This document shows positions 44,402 through 53,377 of a stretch of DNA of 54,428 nt, in pieces; the stretch's first letter is position 1, and the number at the start of each line of letters is the position of its first letter. The notes under the pieces were generated by a model that had not been told where the DNA came from, searched no databases, and was given only the letters and a program-made list of their open reading frames with translations. Location: assembly GCA_016215325.1 (NCBI GenBank), contig JACRJV010000017.1:1-54428 (forward strand). Direction: 5' to 3'. The DNA is from Candidatus Uhrbacteria bacterium. Its GTDB lineage: Bacteria; Patescibacteriota; Patescibacteriia; JACRJV01. Made by a program: the position numbers and the translations under genes.

Positions 44402-44959
44402 ATGTTTTTACTCATCGACAACCACGATTCATTCACATACAACGTCTATCAGCAGATGGCACGGCTCGGTGCGGATGTTGATATTAAGACCCCGGAAGAA
44501 ACCACTATCGCCGCCGCAGGAAGCTATGACGCCATTGTCATTTCTCCCGGGCCACAAGCCCCAGAACAAGCTCCCGTTGTTTGCGAGATCATCAGGAAAT
44601 ATTATCGAATCAAACCCATGTTGGGGATTTGTTTGGGGCACCAGTGTATCGCGAGCATATTCGGGTCGCGCACTGTCCGTGCGTCTTCTGCCATCCATGG
44701 GAAGACAAGCGCCGTTGTCCATAATGGTGAGGGGATTTTTCAAGATGTCGAGAGTCCTTTAATAGCGGCGCGATATCATTCGTTGGTGATCGAGAAGCTG
44801 CCCGATGGATTCGAAAAAAGCGCTTGGACTCAAGACGGTGTTATTATGGGTATCCGACATCAGCAGTACCCCCTCTTTGGCATCCAGTTTCATCCCGAAT
44901 CGTTTTTGACCGTTGGAGGTGACCGGATACTCTCCAATTTTATTCATGAACATTATTGA
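44402..44959 (+). CDS. pabA: Aminodeoxychorismate/anthranilate synthase glutamine amidotransferase subunit
   Basis: LLIDNHDSFTYNVYQ, ISPGPQAPEQA, MLGICLGHQCI, GIQFHPES. Confidence 0.92.
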   Translation: MFLLIDNHDSFTYNVYQQMARLGADVDIKTPEETTIAAAGSYDAIVISPGPQAPEQAPVVCEIIRKYYRIKPMLGICLGHQCIASIFGSRTVRASSAIHGKTSAVVHNGEGIFQDVESPLIAARYHSLVIEKLPDGFEKSAWTQDGVIMGIRHQQYPLFGIQFHPESFLTVGGDRILSNFIHEHY

Positions 44960-46151
44960 ACTTATTATTGAAGACTTTGACCCGGTAGAATTTTACTTAG
45001 GACTTCATCGTGAACAGTCAGTGAGCTTCCTCCACACCGGGTTAATGACAGACCGTGATCACTGGTCCGTCCTCGCATGGGCGCCCCAACGAACGATTGT
45101 CCGTTGGGAGGATTTGCCACGCGACTGTTCGCGACATCCTTGCAAGTTGCCATTTTGCGGTGGAGTGATTGGGGTGCTCCCCTATGATAGTGGTGGGGGA
45201 TTACTGCCGCCGGTCATCGCTTACGAGTACGATCAATTCCTTTGTTACGATCTGAAGACGGGGAAGGTGTATACCAGCGCTCCAGAATTTGTCATGGAGA
45301 TGTGGCAGCGGCCAAAACTTCGTCATTCTGAACAGACGAGTATACGCCTCCAGCCATTGTGGACACATCTGGATTATGCCAAGAGATTTAATCGCATTAA
45401 GGAATTTATTTTGGATGGGGATATCTATCAAGTGAATTTGAGCTATCCCTGGACAGCGCGCTTTACGAGTGATGCACGCGGGTTGTTTGCGCGATTGTGT
45501 AAACAACATCCCTCATCGATGAGCGCATATATTCAAGGAGATGATTTTGAGCTGGTGAGTTGCTCCCCGGAGCGATTCCTTGCTCTTGATGGCAATGTAG
45601 TCCAAACCATGCCTATTAAAGGCACGCGGCCCAGGGGGGCGACTCCGGTAGAAGACCAACGGATGCATGACGAGTTGCTTTCGAGCGCCAAGGAAACAGC
45701 AGAACTTGCGATGATTACTGATTTGTTGCGCAATGATATAGGACAGGTATGCCAGATCGGTTCCGTGGAAGTGAAACAATTTAAAGCGATCCAACAGTGG
45801 CCAACGGTCTGGCACACCCATTCGCTCATTGAAGGGGTGCTTGCCGATCGCTATCACGCAATAGATTTGTTGCGTGCGTGTTTCCCGGGGGGTTCAGTGA
45901 CGGGTTGCCCAAAACGCCGGGCTATGGAGATTATTCAGGAAGTGGAGCAATCCCCTCGCGGGCTGTATACGGGAAGTGTTATCAATTTGAGCCAGTGTGG
46001 AAAAATGGACAGTAACATTGTCATCCGGTCGCTTGTTGCCAGCAAAAACGCCCTGACGTTGAACGTCGGGGGGGGGATTGTCGTGGACTCGGATTGTAAC
46101 GCTGAATACCAAGAGACGCTTGATAAGGCCAAGGCCTTTCTGTCGTTATGA
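44946..46151 (+). CDS. pabB: Aminodeoxychorismate synthase component I / anthranilate synthase I-like
   Basis: DIYQVNLSYPWTARF, SCSPERFLALDGNVVQTMPIKGTRPRG, GGSVTGCPKRRAMEII. Confidence 0.92.
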   Translation: MNIIELIIEDFDPVEFYLGLHREQSVSFLHTGLMTDRDHWSVLAWAPQRTIVRWEDLPRDCSRHPCKLPFCGGVIGVLPYDSGGGLLPPVIAYEYDQFLCYDLKTGKVYTSAPEFVMEMWQRPKLRHSEQTSIRLQPLWTHLDYAKRFNRIKEFILDGDIYQVNLSYPWTARFTSDARGLFARLCKQHPSSMSAYIQGDDFELVSCSPERFLALDGNVVQTMPIKGTRPRGATPVEDQRMHDELLSSAKETAELAMITDLLRNDIGQVCQIGSVEVKQFKAIQQWPTVWHTHSLIEGVLADRYHAIDLLRACFPGGSVTGCPKRRAMEIIQEVEQSPRGLYTGSVINLSQCGKMDSNIVIRSLVASKNALTLNVGGGIVVDSDCNAEYQETLDKAKAFLSL

Positions 46152-46840
46152 GTAAAGGGGTGTTTGAGACCATGCGGACGTATGGAGGAAATGTGTACAT
46201 GCTCGATGCGCATCTTCAGCGCTTGGAGCGTTCAGCGATTCTTATCGGGATGAAATTGCCGGAGAGCATGACGACAATGAGACAGCGCGTCGTTGAGGGT
46301 GTGCGATCCCGTCATGGAGATTATTCACTAAAAATTCGAGTCATTGCGACAGCCGAGAATGTCGCGGTTGAAATAACTTTATTGGAGATTACTCCAAATA
46401 TTAGCCAGGGGGTGTCCGCCACGTTTGTGAATCTCGAGCGCGAGCCCCCCCAAGAAGCCAAGCAATGGCCCTACACGCAATGCCAGCAGGCGCATCAGCG
46501 GGCTGTGGACCGGGGTTTTTTTGATGCATTACTTGTTGATCGTTCTGGGATCGTTCGCGAAGGCGCGTATTCTAATATTTTTTGGGTGAACCATGGTAGA
46601 ATATATACGACCGGGGAACATATCCTTCAAGGGATAACCCGGCAAGTCGTTTGTGAGCAGGTTCCCGTGGTATTGGGGCAGATCACTGCCAAGAAACTCC
46701 TGCAGTGCGACGAAGTGTTTATCACCAAGACAACCACCGGCGTAACTGGCCTTGTTGCGATTGACGGGAAAACAATTGGTAAGGGCAAGGTTGGTCCTGT
46801 GACGGCGAAATTGATGGAGTATCTCCACGCTCTCGAGTAG
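46148..46840 (+). CDS. pabC: Aminodeoxychorismate lyase-like (fold-IV PLP aminotransferase family)
   Basis: GVFETMRTYGGNVYMLDAHLQRLERSA, REGAYSNIFWVNHGRIYT, DEVFITKTTTGVTGLVAIDG; overlaps pabB stop. Confidence 0.88.
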   Translation: MSKGVFETMRTYGGNVYMLDAHLQRLERSAILIGMKLPESMTTMRQRVVEGVRSRHGDYSLKIRVIATAENVAVEITLLEITPNISQGVSATFVNLEREPPQEAKQWPYTQCQQAHQRAVDRGFFDALLVDRSGIVREGAYSNIFWVNHGRIYTTGEHILQGITRQVVCEQVPVVLGQITAKKLLQCDEVFITKTTTGVTGLVAIDGKTIGKGKVGPVTAKLMEYLHALE

Positions 46841-46855
46841 AGTCTTACCGTCATT

Positions 46856-46937
46856 GTCATTCTGACCCCGCTTTGGCGGGGGGAGAATCTTAACAAGAGC
46901 GGTTGCGACGAGCTCCTTCGTTCGGGCTCAGGATGGC
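46856..46937. repeat. GTCATTCTGA...CTCAGGATGGC palindromic repeat
   Basis: Same family as the cobO insert; inner CCCCGCtttGGCGGGG. Confidence 0.75.
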
Positions 46938-46945
46938 GGAACTAT

Positions 46946-47248
46946 ATGCAGCAACTCAAAGACATCCTTAAGCGGCATATGCCCAAGACGAGCATTGGCC
47001 GCCAGTTAGAAGCCAATCAAGTGCTCCATGCGGCAGAGCAGGTGATTGGATCGTGGTTTAACAACCGCGGGATGCCAGCGCAGGTGAGGGGGGAATATTT
47101 TAAACAAGGAGCGGTGTTCGTAAGCATCGGGCCTGCGCCCGCTGTGGATGAAATCAGATTGCATCAGAAGGAATTCCTTGCCAAAATGAATGAGCAACTT
47201 GGCCGCCCTGTTGTGAAACGGATTCAGGCGCTTGGCCGCGCATCGTGA
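46946..47248 (+). CDS. DUF721/DciA-like small protein
   Basis: 100 aa; AEQVIGSWFNNRGMPAQVRGEYFKQGAVFVSIGPAPAVDEIRLHQKEFLAKMNEQL. Confidence 0.55.
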   Translation: MQQLKDILKRHMPKTSIGRQLEANQVLHAAEQVIGSWFNNRGMPAQVRGEYFKQGAVFVSIGPAPAVDEIRLHQKEFLAKMNEQLGRPVVKRIQALGRAS

Positions 47249-47256
47249 TTGGCTCT

Positions 47257-47646
47257 ATGACATTGACGCGCTACACCCTCATGCTGTTGGTTGCCACGCT
47301 GATTGCATGGTCCGGTTTTGCGGTTGTGATTACACAGATTAACCCCCAGACAACGGGGTATGATGGGTTTCTGTTGTTTTATATCAGCCTCTTCTTTTGC
47401 TTACTCGCGAGTTTTTCACTTATCGGATTGCTGATCCGTCTTAAAACCCAAAAGCAGCATCTTCCGTATTACGTCGTGTTACTATCATTCCGCCAAGCAA
47501 TTTTTTTCTCGCTGCTGGTGATTGGCGCGCTGCTGTTGCAAAGCCAGAAGGCCTTGTATTGGTGGAATATGGTTCTGTTGGTCATTGGCCTCACGGCAGT
47601 GGAGTTCTTTGCTTTGCGGCGTGTGCGAAGAACCCCCTCACCCTAA
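47257..47646 (+). CDS. Small multi-pass membrane protein
   Basis: About 129 aa, four hydrophobic segments; C-terminus RRTPSP read from the adjoining repeat. Confidence 0.65.
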   Translation: MTLTRYTLMLLVATLIAWSGFAVVITQINPQTTGYDGFLLFYISLFFCLLASFSLIGLLIRLKTQKQHLPYYVVLLSFRQAIFFSLLVIGALLLQSQKALYWWNMVLLVIGLTAVEFFALRRVRRTPSP

Positions 47647-47705
47647 CCCTCTTTCACCGTCGCCAGCGGGACTCCGCACGCTGCGGTAGAGCGCTGGAGA
47701 GGGAA
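47634..47705. repeat. CCCCTCACCCTAACCCTCTTTC...GGAGAGGG repeat
   Basis: Shares CTCACCCTAACCCTCT with 5133-5167; CCAGCG/CGCTGG and CCCTCT/AGAGGG arms. Confidence 0.75.
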
Positions 47706-47788
47706 CAGTATGGAAATGTATAACGCCAGCGTGCCTCAGTGAAGAAGCCGCCGGCGTTTTGGAATCTTGACCCTGGCCGCGTTTGCCG

Positions 47789-48229
47789 TCAGGGCTCGTC
47801 TTGGAGCAAACTGAAGGTGGCCATGATGGCCCCCAAGAATACGGCAAGGCCGCAAAGGGCGGTGACAATCACACCCTCGACGATGGCATTGCCGGTGGCA
47901 TTGGCTACGCGTCTAAGCGGGGCGCGCGCAATGAGCACTTGGACTACGATCAGCCCAAGGGTGCTGGCGCCAGCCACCACGCCCAGGATACTCACGAAAT
48001 GTGCGCGGAGCCACTCGCGCAAGGCCACCCATAGAGCCAGAGCCAACGTCATCGAAAGCAGCCCATTGATGTGGGCGGCAGCGAATTGCTGGCCGAACGT
48101 TTGGGTCTGGAGATGAGCAATGACTGGCGCAGCGAGCGTGCGCCATTCTTCCTCTCCGAGTTTGTAGAGCGCCCAGGCGCCCAGTGCAAACAATGCCGCG
48201 GACCCCACGAGTATGACGAAATGATTCAT
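47789..48229 (-). CDS. Hypothetical multi-TM membrane protein
   Basis: MNHFVILVGSAALFALGAWALYKLG...; AGGAGG Shine-Dalgarno before ATG 48229. Confidence 0.6.
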   Translation of the reverse strand: MNHFVILVGSAALFALGAWALYKLGEEEWRTLAAPVIAHLQTQTFGQQFAAAHINGLLSMTLALALWVALREWLRAHFVSILGVVAGASTLGLIVVQVLIARAPLRRVANATGNAIVEGVIVTALCGLAVFLGAIMATFSLLQDEP

Positions 48230-48242
48230 CGCTTCCTCCTGT

Positions 48243-48359
48243 TCAATCGCCTTCGCCTCCACGCCACCATTCGAGAATGATCACCACCGGAGCGCAGACG
48301 ATGATGACCAGCATGATCAGAAATCGAACCTCGGTCGAGACCCCATGATATCCGCTCAC
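48243..48359 (-). CDS. Short single-TM peptide (38 aa), absent from the supplied ORF track
   Basis: GTG start with AAAGGAGGTG Shine-Dalgarno; V/M-SGYHGVSTEVRFLIMLVIIVCAPVVIILEWWRGGEGD; promoter upstream. Confidence 0.55.
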   Translation of the reverse strand: MSGYHGVSTEVRFLIMLVIIVCAPVVIILEWWRGGEGD

Positions 48360-48401
48360 GGCTGCACCTCCTTTTTGCGATTTCCGTGTTGGATATGGTG
48401 G

Positions 48402-48429
48402 AGTATAGCGGACAAAATTCGAATGTCAA
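48402..48429 (-). promoter_or_regulatory. sigma70-type promoter for the small membrane-protein pair
   Basis: Minus strand TTGACA - 16 bp - TATACT. Confidence 0.65.
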
Positions 48430-48437
48430 CGAATAAG

Positions 48438-48463
48438 CCCGCCGACGGTTGACCGTCGGCGGG
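48438..48463. terminator. Perfect GC hairpin after the RNase J gene
   Basis: CCCGCCGACGGttgaCCGTCGGCGGG; weak T-tract. Confidence 0.55.
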
Positions 48464-48496
48464 TCTAGAACCGAGAACCTATCACCTAGCACCTCG

Positions 48497-50380
48497 TCAC
48501 ACTTTTATAATCACCGGAAGAATCATGGGTCGGCGTTGGGTCATGCTAAAGAGGAATTGCCCAATGTCGTTGCGCAATTTATTTTTAATTTCATCATCGT
48601 CCGCTGCCATCTTTGGCTCGCCGTCGCGCAAGATCCCTTTGATTTTACCGCGCATGCGCTCCACGAGTTCTTTGTGCTCCTTCATGTAAATAAATCCGCG
48701 CGAAATAATATCCGGCGATCCTATGAGCCTCCCTGTTTTGCCGTCAACGGTTGCAATGATCACTACCATGCCGTCGTCGGAGAGCATTTGGCGATCGCGG
48801 ATCACTACTTGATTGGTATCTCCGACACCAAGGCCATCCACAAAGACATATTCTGCCGGAATCCGTTCGTTGGTGACTCTGCCGAGCGCCCCCTTGAATT
48901 CAATCACTTGGCCATTGTCCGCGATGAGAATCTGTTCTTTGGGGTGGCCCATTGACTGGATGAGTTTGCCGTGCACCCGGAGGAAGGAATGATTCCCTTC
49001 GATGGGCATAAAGTATTTGGGGTTGACTAATCGGTACATGAGTTTTAAATCTTCCTGTTTGGCGTGCCCCCCGGCGTGCACGTCCATCATTTGATAATGG
49101 ATGACTTCTGCGCCTTCGCGGTAGAGCGCGTCTTTGAGCCGCTGGACGCTGCGTTCATTGCCCGGAATTACCGAGGAAGAGAACACGACCGTGTCGCCTG
49201 GCTGGATGGTAATGGTGCGGTGTTCATGGTTGACGATGCGCATGAGCACGGCTCGATCCTCGCCTTGTGCGCCAGTGCACAGCACGACAACACGATTGTC
49301 GGGATACTTGTGCATTTCCTGCACCGGGATGATTGTCGATTTATCAAATTTGAGGTATCCGAGCTCGCTCGCGATTTCGATATTGGTGCGCATGCCGTAC
49401 CCTTCGATGATCACTTTGCGGTTTAATCGTTCTGCGGCCTGGATAATTTGTTTCACACGTCCAATCATGGAAGCAAATGTTGCGATAATGAGCCGTCCGG
49501 GAGCATTAGCGATAATATCATCGAGGTTGTGTTGGATTTCTGCCTCGGAGAGCTGATGGCCCGTTTGTGTTGAATTGGTCGAGTCTTGCATGAGCAGCAG
49601 AACATTTTTGTCGTTGAGAGAAGCGATTTTGGCGATGTCGAGCTTTGTGTCGCCAGAAGGCGCGAGATCAAGTTTGAAATCTCCGGTATGCACGACAATC
49701 CCTTCGGGCGTATGGACAATTACTCCCATGGAGTCCGGAATATTGTGCGTTACGCCAAAAAATTCAACTTTAAAAATTCCTAATTGGAGCACCGTATCCG
49801 CGGCACGGATCTCTTGGAGATTCAATGGTGCAGCGCTTTTATAGTCATCCTGCCGTTTGCGGATGATCCCCAAGGTCAGCGGCGTGCCGTAGATTGTGGG
49901 ATTGCCGAGTTTGCCCATCAAGTGGGGGATGCCGCCGATATGGTCATAATGCCCGTGCGTGATGATAACGCCTCGGATATTGCGTTCTTTGCCTTTGAGA
50001 TAGGAGACATTGGGGATAATGTAGTCGATCCCGGGCATGTCTTCTTCGGGGAATTGCAGGCCAAGGTCAATAATGAGAATGTCTTGGCCATACTCAATAA
50101 GCATGCAGTTGCGGCCGACTTCTTCGAGCCCCCCCAATGCCATGATACGCAAACCGGTTGCGGCGTTTGCTGCCACCGGCGGGAGCCGCGTGGGCAGTGG
50201 TCGCAGCGGCGCGCGAGGTCGCTGGTTTCGATACGTTGTAATAAGACGGCGCAGGCCAGTCGGCCGATTGGGGGCGCGACGGTTTGTGCCGGGGCGCGTT
50301 GTACGCGTGTTTGAACGTGGCACTGCCACGTTCGGGACTGTTAATGATTGTTCCATAATGAACTCTTGAGCCGCACGCAT
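48497..50380 (-). CDS. rnj: Ribonuclease J
   Basis: ALGGLEEVGRNCMLIEYG, ITHGHYDHIGGIPHL, LMQDSTNSTQTGHQLSE, DVHAGGHAKQEDLKLM; likely start ATG 50356. Confidence 0.95.
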   Translation of the reverse strand: MRAAQEFIMEQSLTVPNVAVPRSNTRTTRPGTNRRAPNRPTGLRRLITTYRNQRPRAPLRPLPTRLPPVAANAATGLRIMALGGLEEVGRNCMLIEYGQDILIIDLGLQFPEEDMPGIDYIIPNVSYLKGKERNIRGVIITHGHYDHIGGIPHLMGKLGNPTIYGTPLTLGIIRKRQDDYKSAAPLNLQEIRAADTVLQLGIFKVEFFGVTHNIPDSMGVIVHTPEGIVVHTGDFKLDLAPSGDTKLDIAKIASLNDKNVLLLMQDSTNSTQTGHQLSEAEIQHNLDDIIANAPGRLIIATFASMIGRVKQIIQAAERLNRKVIIEGYGMRTNIEIASELGYLKFDKSTIIPVQEMHKYPDNRVVVLCTGAQGEDRAVLMRIVNHEHRTITIQPGDTVVFSSSVIPGNERSVQRLKDALYREGAEVIHYQMMDVHAGGHAKQEDLKLMYRLVNPKYFMPIEGNHSFLRVHGKLIQSMGHPKEQILIADNGQVIEFKGALGRVTNERIPAEYVFVDGLGVGDTNQVVIRDRQMLSDDGMVVIIATVDGKTGRLIGSPDIISRGFIYMKEHKELVERMRGKIKGILRDGEPKMAADDDEIKNKLRNDIGQFLFSMTQRRPMILPVIIKV

Positions 50381-50480
50381 CCTTGTGATGGCGGACGGCG
50401 AAAAAATAATTAAAAATGAGAGAGAATTGGAGCCTGAAGGTTGAAGTGCGAATACGAAATGTTTAATGTGAAGTTCTCAA

Positions 50481-50564
50481 TGCAGGTGGAGGGAGTTGAA
50501 CCCTCAATCCCTTGCGGGCACTAGCTCCTGAAGCTAGCGCGTATGCCAGTTCCGCCACACCTGC
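50481..50564 (-). tRNA. tRNA-Leu (anticodon CAG)
   Basis: Minus strand GCAGGTGTGGCGGAACTGGCATACGCGCTAGCTTCAGGAGCTAGTGCCCGCAAGGGATTGAGGGTTCAACTCCCTCCACCTGCA; long variable arm. Confidence 0.95.
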
Positions 50565-52463
50565 TCACTTAAATGCCCATTTTGTTTTTGTGTACCATTG
50601 CGTGATACTGTTCCATCGGTCAGACGGCTTTACGATCTGACGCTGCTCCATTCCGTGAATATTGGTTGGGAGAATATAAGTGTATGTTGGTCGATAGAGG
50701 AAGATCGCGGGTTTAAGTTTTATGATCGCTTGTTGGAATTGTTGGAGCAGGCCCACCCGTTTTGCGTTGTCAGATACAGTCCGTTCTTGTTCTAGCAGTT
50801 GGTCGATATTTTTATCACTGACTTGCGCGAGATTTAAACCCGGCGCGCGCACTTGGCTCGAATGCCAGAAGGGGTACGGGTCTGGATCATTGCCAAAAAT
50901 TTGTCCGTATAAGAGCGCTTGAAATTCCCTGTTCGCGAGTACTTGGTTTTGCATATCCTTAGGATCCACAGTGCGTACTGTGGCATCAACACCAATATCT
51001 CTCCACCAGGCCGCAATCTGTTCTGCTGCCGACGTAAGGTCCGGCTGGGCGGCGGTAGTGATGGCGATGGAGAGCGCCTTCCCTGCCTTAACACGATAAT
51101 TCGCTGGCCCCCTCGTTTCTGTTGCTGGAGGATTTTCAGCCGGCGTGGTACCTTTCTTCGTCTGCGCCGCTGCTTGTTTCGCAAGGCCTTCTTGGTATGT
51201 TTTGGCATCAATCAGTGTATATCCGGCTTGATCGAGGAGTTTGCCTGCGCGTTCAAGATCAAATGCAGGGGAGTCCAGTGAAGTATCATATCCCAACATT
51301 CCGGGCAAAAGGGGGCTGATCACCGGTTCTCCCTCACCTGCAAGCGCCACGTCAATAAGCATTGATCGATTGACCGCTATCCCTAATGCCTCTCGAACCC
51401 TCTCATCGCGCAATGCCGGGAGGAGTTGCTGGTTGAAGAACACATTCGTCGATTGGGGCAGGCGCAATAGGACGGATCGTAGACCTGGTCGCCGGGTTAA
51501 TCGTTCGCGGAATTGCTTTGGCAAGACCTGTAACCCTTGCACTTCGGATCGTTCGACCGCTTGGATCGCAAGTTCCGCAGAATCGTAGAAACGGACCGTG
51601 ATGCGATCGAGATAGGGTTTCTGACTATGGAAATATTGGTTGCGCTCCAGTGCATACGAATGAATCAGTCCGTTGGGATCTTTCGTGATAGTAGAAAAGC
51701 GAAACGGGCCAGACCCGATGGGTTTGATGTTGTATTCAGCGAGTCGTGCGTTCGCGGGCAACACATTTTTCCATAAATGTTCTGGGATGATACCCACGGA
51801 CAACGCTTGTATGAATGGCGTATACGGTTTCTGTAATTGTATGGTGAGCGTTGAATCGTCAAGTTGTTTAATATCTGCACCCCGAACGCTTGCTGCCAGC
51901 GGGCTTTTCCAATCCGGATTTTGAATCGCCTGCAGTGTAAAGATGACATCCGCGCTGGTGAGCGGCTGTCCGTCTTGCCAGCGCAGGTCATTCTTCAGGC
52001 GTATGGTATAGAGCGTTTGTGCCGCATCGAGATCGATCTGATCCGCCAGATCCGGGATAAATGTTACCCCGGAATCCGTTTCTTTGGGCTTGACCAAACC
52101 AGAGAATGTGAGCCGGACGAGATCACGATCGACGTCGGTGGTTGCAAAGAGGGGGTTAATAAATTGTGCGCGTCCAATGAGCGCCTCGCTATACTCGCCT
52201 CCAAATGTCGGGACGCGCACCAATGATTGTCGGAGCCCAATGCCCACCAAAAAAACGAATGAAACAGCGATGCCGATGAGACTCAACCACAATATCTTTT
52301 GCTCTGTCTTTGACAATACCGAAAAAAAGCGTCGGATAAGGACGATCGCCATTGGGCGTTGTTGTCGCCAGCGCTTCCAGACGGCACGGATGCTATGCGA
52401 TGGCTGTTGTGGGGTGGGGGTCAGAGAAAGAGGGTGGCGAAAAATTGGCCGCCACACGATCAA
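50565..52463 (-). CDS. Oligopeptide-type ABC transporter substrate-binding protein (SBP_bac_5-like), membrane anchored
   Basis: LRQSLVRVPTFGGEYSEALIGRAQFINPLFATTDVDRDLVRLTFSGLVK, DLRWQDGQPLTSADVIFTLQAIQNPDWKSP, ALGIAVNRSMLI. Confidence 0.9.
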   Translation of the reverse strand: MIVWRPIFRHPLSLTPTPQQPSHSIRAVWKRWRQQRPMAIVLIRRFFSVLSKTEQKILWLSLIGIAVSFVFLVGIGLRQSLVRVPTFGGEYSEALIGRAQFINPLFATTDVDRDLVRLTFSGLVKPKETDSGVTFIPDLADQIDLDAAQTLYTIRLKNDLRWQDGQPLTSADVIFTLQAIQNPDWKSPLAASVRGADIKQLDDSTLTIQLQKPYTPFIQALSVGIIPEHLWKNVLPANARLAEYNIKPIGSGPFRFSTITKDPNGLIHSYALERNQYFHSQKPYLDRITVRFYDSAELAIQAVERSEVQGLQVLPKQFRERLTRRPGLRSVLLRLPQSTNVFFNQQLLPALRDERVREALGIAVNRSMLIDVALAGEGEPVISPLLPGMLGYDTSLDSPAFDLERAGKLLDQAGYTLIDAKTYQEGLAKQAAAQTKKGTTPAENPPATETRGPANYRVKAGKALSIAITTAAQPDLTSAAEQIAAWWRDIGVDATVRTVDPKDMQNQVLANREFQALLYGQIFGNDPDPYPFWHSSQVRAPGLNLAQVSDKNIDQLLEQERTVSDNAKRVGLLQQFQQAIIKLKPAIFLYRPTYTYILPTNIHGMEQRQIVKPSDRWNSITQWYTKTKWAFK

Positions 52464-52523
52464 CCTTCGTGCGAACGAGAGTGCACGAATAACAATAGAA
52501 GGCGATACGTTGACGTGGAACCG

Positions 52524-52745
52524 TTAGCGCGATACGAACAACGATGCGATCGCAGCGCCAAAAAAGAGAACAGCGAAAACGATAGTCGAAATAAAGAGGA
52601 TGCGTTCTACTCCGCGTCGAGTACGAAACACGTTTCCTTCTCCACCGAACGCCCCTCCAAGCCCAGAGCCTTGTTGTTGGAGGAGAATACTGATGATCAC
52701 AAGTACCGCAGAAACGATCTGAAAGACCCCGAGCAATTTTATCAT
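52524..52745 (-). CDS. secG: Preprotein translocase subunit SecG
   Basis: VLVIISILLQQQGSGLGGAFGGEGNVFRTRRGVERIL. Confidence 0.88.
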   Translation of the reverse strand: MIKLLGVFQIVSAVLVIISILLQQQGSGLGGAFGGEGNVFRTRRGVERILFISTIVFAVLFFGAAIASLFVSR

Positions 52746-52799
52746 ATGATGAGTAAACGTCTACAATAGCAACAACTGTACCAGGCTTTCGCCCTTGTG

Positions 52800-52943
52800 T
52801 CAAGGGCTCGTTCTGATTCTTTTAGTATCTTCAGCCTGTTTTTTTATGATCCGAGCCAACGATCGCACGCGGGCACCGGTCACGACCATATTCGGGCGTT
52901 TCCGTTGCTCTCGGCGTTGCGCTTTGGTGAGGGGAGCGCGCAT
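52800..52943 (-). CDS. Small basic hypothetical protein (47 aa)
   Basis: MRAPLTKAQRREQRKRPNMVVTGARVRSLARIIKKQAEDTKRIRTSP; TATACT 10 nt upstream of ATG. Confidence 0.45.
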   Translation of the reverse strand: MRAPLTKAQRREQRKRPNMVVTGARVRSLARIIKKQAEDTKRIRTSP

Positions 52944-53006
52944 ATCTCTTGGGAGTATAGCGCATTCCCGGCCTTGGGGCGAGGCGGTGGAGGAGTGCAA
53001 GGAGAG

Positions 53007-53041
53007 TTGACAAATAGTGGATAGGGGTATATACTATCCAC
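53007..53041 (+). promoter_or_regulatory. Promoter with overlapping inverted-repeat operator for the CsoR/RcnR-type gene
   Basis: TTGACA - 17 bp - TATACT overlapped by GTGGATAG-9 nt-CTATCCAC. Confidence 0.75.
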
Positions 53042-53075
53042 AGAATGGTTCAATTATCATTGATCTCTGTATTGT

Positions 53076-53348
53076 ATGGTCAACCAGGCATTAAAAAAGC
53101 GAGCGTTGCATCGGGCAAAGATTATTCAAGGCCAACTCGAAGGGCTGGTGAAGGGGATTGATGCGCAGCAGTATTGCACGAAACTGTTGCAACTATCCCT
53201 GTCCATCCAGCGGTCGCTCAAAAGCCTTGATGCGCTCTTGCTCGAGAATCACCTGAAGACGCACGTCCGAGACCAGATGATGCGGAAAGAAAGCGCGGAC
53301 CGAGCCACCCAAGAACTGATCGATATTTACACACTATCCAATAAATAA
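53076..53348 (+). CDS. Metal-sensing CsoR/RcnR/FrmR-family repressor
   Basis: LHRAKIIQGQLEGLVKGIDAQQYCTKLLQLSLSIQRSLKSLDALLLENHLKTHV. Confidence 0.88.
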   Translation: MVNQALKKRALHRAKIIQGQLEGLVKGIDAQQYCTKLLQLSLSIQRSLKSLDALLLENHLKTHVRDQMMRKESADRATQELIDIYTLSNK

Positions 53349-53377
53349 TACAACTGAGAAAGGGGGTGAACTGCATT

